Part shown: positions 33,604 through 37,414 of the stretch, one piece after another
Layout of the letters: every line of letters begins with the position of its first letter
Position numbering within the stretch: position 1 is the stretch's first letter
NCBI GenBank assembly: GCA_035651595.1
Contig: DASRFJ010000097.1
Coordinates: forward strand, 1 to 37,414
From: JAFARZ01 sp035651595
Lineage (GTDB): Bacteria > Actinomycetota > Actinomycetes > Streptosporangiales > Streptosporangiaceae
DNA length: 37,414 bases
Reading direction: 5' to 3'
Translations under genes and position numbers: made by a program
The notes under the pieces: model-generated
What the model was told of the DNA's origin: nothing
The model's database searches: none
The model's input: only the letters and a program-made list of their open reading frames with translations

Positions 33604-33609
33604 TAGCCT
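33604..33609 (+). promoter_or_regulatory. -10 box of the wecC-like gene
   Basis: TAGCCT ends eight bases before ATG 33618 with no Shine-Dalgarno, again suggesting a leaderless mRNA. The 53-base gap to the preceding gene leaves room for this promoter. Confidence 0.4.
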
Positions 33610-33617
33610 CCTCGGTT

Positions 33618-34886
33618 ATGGGCACTGACGTGCTGGTAATCGGCCTCGGTTATGTCGGGCTTCCGCTCGCCAGGGAGGCGGCCAGGGCCGGGTTTTCCGT
33701 GACCGGCTACGACACCCGAATGGAAATCGCCGCCGCGCTGAACGCCGGCCGGTCGCACGTCGATGACCTGAGCGACGAACAGGTCGCCGAAATGGTCAGC
33801 CTCGGCTTCCGCGCCACCGCCGACGCGGCGAGCCTTGCCGAGACGCCGCCGGATGTCATCGTGATCTGCGTCCCGACGCCGCTGTCACCGGCGGACGGAC
33901 CGGACCTGACCGCGGTCCGCGCCGCCGCGCAGACCGCGGGCGCGCTGCTCCGCCCGGGCACGCTGGTCTCCCTCGAGTCGACCACCTATCCCGGCACCAC
34001 CGACGAGGTGGTCCGCCCGATCCTGGAGAAGGCGTCCGGCCACACCGTCGGCATCGACTTCTCGCTCGCGTTCTCGCCGGAGCGGATCGACCCGGGCAAC
34101 CCCGACTTCGGCCTGCGCAACACGCCGAAGGTCGTCGGCGGCGTCACCCCCTCCTGCACAGCCGCCGCACTGTCCTTCTACGCACGCATCTGCGACCGGG
34201 TCGTCCAGGCCAAGTCCGCCCGCGAGGCGGAGATGGCCAAGCTGCTGGAGAACACGTACCGGCACGTGAACATCGCCCTGGTCAACGAGATGGCCGTGTT
34301 CTGCCGCGAGCTGGGCGTGGACCTGTGGGACGCGATCCGCTGCGCGGCGACCAAGCCGTTCGGTTACCAGGCGTTCTACCCCGGCCCCGGCGTCGGCGGG
34401 CATTGCATCCCGATCGACCCGAACTACCTGTCCTACAAGGTCCGGACGCTCGGCTACCCGTTCCGGTTCGTCGAGCTGGCGCAGGAGATCAACGGCCGGA
34501 TGCCCGGCTACGTGACCGAGCGGGCCGCGGAACTGCTGAACCGGCACGCGCAGCCGCTCAACGGGGCCAGGATCCTGCTGCTCGGCGTCACGTACAAGAA
34601 GGACATCGCAGACCAGCGCGAGTCCCCGGCCCGCCCGATCGCCCGCAAGCTCAGGGCCCGCGGCGCCGACGTCCGCTACCACGACCCGCTGGTGGCCGAG
34701 TGGCTCGTCGACGACACACCGGTCGCCCGCGCCGCCGACCTGGACACCGCGATCGGGGCCGCCGACCTGGTCATCCTGCTCCAGGCGCACAGCGCCTACG
34801 ACCCCGCGGCGATCGCCGCGCGGGCCCGCCTGCTGCTCGACACCCGGGGCGCGGCCGGCCCGGACGCACATGTCGAAACGCTCTGA
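33618..34886 (+). CDS. wecC: Nucleotide-sugar dehydrogenase, UDP-ManNAc type
   Basis: A 422-aa NAD-dependent four-electron dehydrogenase of the UDP-glucose/UDP-ManNAc dehydrogenase family. The Rossmann motif is VLVIGLGYVGLPLAREAARAGFSVTGYD; STTYPGTTDEV, FSPERIDPGN, LENTYRHVNIALVNEMAVFCRELGVDLWD, the catalytic Cys region GPGVGGHCIPIDPNYLSYKV and C-terminal ILLLGVTYKKDIADQRESPARPI follow. The family member closest in these motifs oxidises UDP-N-acetylated sugars; with wecB upstream, UDP-ManNAc to UDP-ManNAcA is the best fit, with UDP-GlcNAc 6-dehydrogenation as an alternative. The stop is two bases before the next ATG. Confidence 0.9.
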   Translation: MGTDVLVIGLGYVGLPLAREAARAGFSVTGYDTRMEIAAALNAGRSHVDDLSDEQVAEMVSLGFRATADAASLAETPPDVIVICVPTPLSPADGPDLTAVRAAAQTAGALLRPGTLVSLESTTYPGTTDEVVRPILEKASGHTVGIDFSLAFSPERIDPGNPDFGLRNTPKVVGGVTPSCTAAALSFYARICDRVVQAKSAREAEMAKLLENTYRHVNIALVNEMAVFCRELGVDLWDAIRCAATKPFGYQAFYPGPGVGGHCIPIDPNYLSYKVRTLGYPFRFVELAQEINGRMPGYVTERAAELLNRHAQPLNGARILLLGVTYKKDIADQRESPARPIARKLRARGADVRYHDPLVAEWLVDDTPVARAADLDTAIGAADLVILLQAHSAYDPAAIAARARLLLDTRGAAGPDAHVETL

Positions 34887-34888
34887 CC

Positions 34889-35971
34889 ATGCGCGTCGTG
34901 GTCTGCACGATCGTCCATCACCCGCAGGACGCACGGATCTACCACCGGCAGATCCGGGCGCTGCTCGACGCCGGTCATGAGGTCATCTACCTGGCTCCCG
35001 AATTTTCTACCGAACGACATTTCCCGCTTCTCCAGGTCACGCCCTTGCCTAGGGCGTCTGGGCGGCACCGGCTCGGCGCTCTGCTCGCCGCCCGCAAACA
35101 GCTCACCCGGCACGCGGCCAGCGCCGACCTGGTGCTGCTGCACGACCCCGAGCTGCTGTTCGCCCTCCCGGGCGTGCTCTTCCGCAAAAACCAGGGACCC
35201 GCCACGGTGTGGGACGTGCACGAGGACACGGCGGCGGCGCTCAGCACGAAGGCGTGGCTGCCCAAGCCGTTGCGCCCGCCGACGGCGCTGGCGGTGCACG
35301 CGGCGGAGCGGATCGCCGAGCGCCGGCTGCACCTGATCCTGGCCGAAAAGGGCTACGTGGCGCGGTTCCGCAAGCCGCACCCGGTCGTGCCGAACACCAC
35401 CTACGTGCCGGACGCCCCGGCCCCTCCCGGCGCCGACCGCCGCGTGGTGTACGTCGGGCACCTGTCCCCTGACCGGGGCGCCGCGGAGATGGCCGAACTT
35501 GCCGCCTTGCTCAAGCCGCGCGGCATCACCGTCGAGCTGATCGGGCCCGCCGACGCAAGCGCCCGCGCGATCATCGAGGCGTCCGCGGTGCGCTGGCACG
35601 GCTTCGTGCCGAACGACGAGGCGATGCGCCTGACCGACGGGGCCCTGGCGGGCCTTTCCCTGCTGCACGACGAACCGAACTTCAGGCATTCCCTACCCAC
35701 GAAAGTCGTCGAGTACATGGCGCACGCAGTCCCGGTGGTGACGACGCCGCTGCCGTTCGCCGCCGACCTCGCCGAGCGGCACAAGTGCGGCTACGTCGTC
35801 CCGTTCCGCGACCCGCGGGCCGCCGCGGACGCCATCATCGAGCTGGATGGCAACACCGCGCTCCGCGCGGAAATGGGCGCGCGCGGCCACGCCGCCGCCG
35901 CGGAATCGCTGGGCTGGCCCGCGGACGCGAGGGCATTCGTCGCTCAGCTGGAGGAATGGGCGTGCGCCTGA
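34889..35971 (+). CDS. GT4-like glycosyltransferase
   Basis: A 360-aa GT-B glycosyltransferase: MRVVVCTIVHHPQDARIYHRQIRALLDAGHEVIYLAP, ADLVLLHDPELLFALPG, TVWDVHEDTAAAL, RVVYVGHLSPDRGAAEMAELAALLKPRGI, VRWHGFVPNDEAMRLTDGALAGLSLLHDEPNFRHSLPTKVVEYMAHAVPVVTTPLP. The DARIYHRQ start is typical of transferases in capsule-type and teichuronic-type loci. It probably adds one sugar, perhaps ManNAcA, but the donor is unproven. It begins two bases after the wecC stop and overlaps the following membrane protein gene by ten bases. Confidence 0.88.
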   Translation: MRVVVCTIVHHPQDARIYHRQIRALLDAGHEVIYLAPEFSTERHFPLLQVTPLPRASGRHRLGALLAARKQLTRHAASADLVLLHDPELLFALPGVLFRKNQGPATVWDVHEDTAAALSTKAWLPKPLRPPTALAVHAAERIAERRLHLILAEKGYVARFRKPHPVVPNTTYVPDAPAPPGADRRVVYVGHLSPDRGAAEMAELAALLKPRGITVELIGPADASARAIIEASAVRWHGFVPNDEAMRLTDGALAGLSLLHDEPNFRHSLPTKVVEYMAHAVPVVTTPLPFAADLAERHKCGYVVPFRDPRAAADAIIELDGNTALRAEMGARGHAAAAESLGWPADARAFVAQLEEWACA

Positions 35972-37414
35972 ACCGGCCGTTCGCGATCGCGCTCGGCGCC
36001 GGCGCGCTGCTGCGGCTGGTCGCGATGATCGGCTACCCGGGCGCGCTGTGGTTCGCCGGCGACTCCTACGTGTACGTGGGTGCCGCGCTGCGGCCGCGCC
36101 CGGACCTGTCGAAGACGACCGGGTACTCGCTGTTCCTGCGCGCGCTGCTCCCGCTGCACAGCTTCACGCTGGTGGCCGGCGTGCAGCACCTGATGGGCCT
36201 CGGCGTCGCGGTGATCGTCTACCTGCTGGCCCGGCGCGCCGGGGTGTCCCAGCGCTGGGCGACCGCCGCCACCCTGCCGGTGCTCCTCGACGGGTTCGAG
36301 ATCGAAGACGAGCACATGGTGATGGCGGAGGCGCTGTTCACCTTCCTCGTCGTGCTCGCCATGGCGCTGATCCTGTGGAAGGTGCGGGTTCGCTGGCCGG
36401 TGGCGCTGCTGGCGGGCCTGCTCGCCGGGTACGCGATCATCGTCCGCAGCGAGGGCCTGCCCGTCCTCGTGCTGTTCCCGCTCGCGATCGCGCTGCGCGA
36501 TCGCCGGCAATGGCGGCAGTGGGCCGCGGCCGGTGTGATGGCGGTCGGCTGCCTGGCGCCGGTCACCGCGTACGCGGTCTGGTTCCACCAGTGGTCCGGC
36601 AGCTACGGCCTGACCCGGTCCGAGGGCTTTTACCTGTGGGGGCGGGTGTCCTCGTTCGCCGATTGCGCGGTCATCAAGCCGCCCGCGGACGAACTGAAGA
36701 TCTGCCCGACCGGTGTTCCGTCGAAGCGGGAACCGCCGGGAGATTACATCTGGCACGCGGCGCAGGTGCACGATATCGCGGGCGGGCCGGTCAGTCCCGC
36801 TAACAACGCCTTGCTGCGTGATTTCGCGATACGGGCCGTCGAAGCTCAGCCGTTTGGATATATCGGTTCTGTCGTTAAGGGTGTTTTCCTTTCCGTGCGG
36901 TGGCCGCGGGAGACCTATCCGGACTCGGGGACGGTGAGCTACTACTACTTCCAGCTCAAGCCGCGGAGCATTCCGGCGAACCATTCCTGGATTCCCGGCG
37001 GCACCGCGTACGCCGACGCGGTCGCGTACGGGCACGCGCTGCCGAGCCGCGTGGTTCAGCCGTTCGCCGCGCTGATCGCGCTGTACGCCCGGGTGATCTT
37101 CACCTACGGCCCCCTGTTCGGCCTTCTCCTGGCCGCCGGTCTCGGGGGACTGGTGCGCCTCCAGCGAATACCCGGGCCGGCGGCGGTCCGCCTCGTCCGG
37201 TCGCGCCGCGCCGGCAGCTCCGTTCCCTGGGTCACCGCCGTCACGCTGCTCATCTTCCCCATAGCGATCGCCGACTTCGACTACCGCTACCTTCTCCCCG
37301 TCCTCCCGTTCGCCGGCCTAGCCGCCGCCCTGACCTTCGCCCCACCCCGCCCCGCTGTCGTCACACCTGCCACCCTCGCCGCCGACGCCCCAAGCCCCGA
37401 CGCCCCAAGCCCCG
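35962..37414 (+). CDS. GT-C-like multi-pass membrane glycosyltransferase, partial
   Basis: An open frame of 484 codons that runs off the window. About ten hydrophobic segments are visible; the first external loop holds WFAGDSYVYVGAAL, the acidic position of GT-C enzymes that use lipid-phosphate sugar donors, and GFEIEDEHMVMAEALF and LLAGYAIIVRSEGLPVLV follow as in the ArnT/PMT and related mannosyltransferase families. A large extracytoplasmic loop (about residues 210-355) contains two Cys residues (FADCAVIKPP, LKICPTG). It may glycosylate the polymer outside the membrane. GTG 35962 has GGAGG seven bases upstream; ATG 35956 is too close to that site. The last bases show a 15-base tandem repeat encoding DAPSP. 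Confidence 0.8.
   Translation, partial: MRLNRPFAIALGAGALLRLVAMIGYPGALWFAGDSYVYVGAALRPRPDLSKTTGYSLFLRALLPLHSFTLVAGVQHLMGLGVAVIVYLLARRAGVSQRWATAATLPVLLDGFEIEDEHMVMAEALFTFLVVLAMALILWKVRVRWPVALLAGLLAGYAIIVRSEGLPVLVLFPLAIALRDRRQWRQWAAAGVMAVGCLAPVTAYAVWFHQWSGSYGLTRSEGFYLWGRVSSFADCAVIKPPADELKICPTGVPSKREPPGDYIWHAAQVHDIAGGPVSPANNALLRDFAIRAVEAQPFGYIGSVVKGVFLSVRWPRETYPDSGTVSYYYFQLKPRSIPANHSWIPGGTAYADAVAYGHALPSRVVQPFAALIALYARVIFTYGPLFGLLLAAGLGGLVRLQRIPGPAAVRLVRSRRAGSSVPWVTAVTLLIFPIAIADFDYRYLLPVLPFAGLAAALTFAPPRPAVVTPATLAADAPSPDAPSP
37384..37413 (+). repeat. 15-base tandem repeat at the end of the membrane protein gene
   Basis: Two identical copies of GACGCCCCAAGCCCC, encoding Asp-Ala-Pro-Ser-Pro twice, lie at the edge of the window and may continue beyond it. 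Probably a flexible cytoplasmic tail. Confidence 0.6.

Overview
The window is a gene-dense, very GC-rich actinomycete chromosome segment. Evidence for the lineage: GTG and TTG starts are common, there are actinobacterial small families (DUF5999, DUF6412), a mycothiol-type maleylpyruvate isomerase homologue, MEDS-domain anti-sigma and STAS proteins, and several starts that sit 7-8 nt behind a TANNNT box (leaderless genes). A Streptomyces/Streptosporangiales-like organism is my best guess; the genus cannot be named from the sequence. No rRNA, tRNA, CRISPR array, transposase or integrase was seen.

Layout. 188-4306: complete uvrA, a shortened DUF6624/zinc-ribbon gene, an alpha/beta hydrolase and a DUF5999 gene. 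4307-5515: a 1.2-kb gene-free stretch with several strong dyads, including one copy of a long palindrome that recurs near 21.46 kb. 5516-9556: a small unknown gene and a heterodimeric ABC exporter with an unusually clear promoter. 9670-13529: a co-oriented run of a DinB/mycothiol-type enzyme, two small SPW-like membrane proteins, a class V aminotransferase (cysteine-desulfurase-like), DUF6412 and a YidC/Oxa1 protein. 13652-16020: a partner-switching cassette (STAS; MEDS-HATPase; MEDS-STAS). 15971-19812: DUF885 peptidase, membrane-anchored sulfite-oxidase-fold protein and a PPOX-family protein, all on the minus strand. 19976-22643: C4 zinc-ribbon coiled-coil protein, histidine phosphatase and convergent FAD monooxygenase, with G-rich tandem hairpins before the first and a long palindrome between the last two.

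22846-37414 (runs off the end): a cell-surface glycan locus. A polysaccharide-export ABC permease lies at its left edge. A minus-strand operon runs wecB-like 2-epimerase, CgeB-like protein, two-domain GT4 glycosyltransferase, asparagine-synthase-like/SMP-30 fusion, truncated HAD protein. A divergent plus-strand group runs GT4, wecC-like dehydrogenase, GT4, GT-C-like membrane protein. Known chemistry of WecB and WecC (UDP-GlcNAc to UDP-ManNAc to UDP-ManNAcA) predicts a ManNAcA-containing surface polymer. The glycosyltransferases would assemble it, the asparagine-synthase-like domain could amidate a carboxylate, and the permease could export it; these last steps are inference.

Most notable for follow-up: two copies of a long palindrome that differ by a compensatory base-pair change, one of which supplies the C-terminus of a coding region; three tandem G-rich hairpins; the in-frame asparagine-synthase/SMP-30 fusion; and STAS proteins lacking the usual phospho-acceptor serine.
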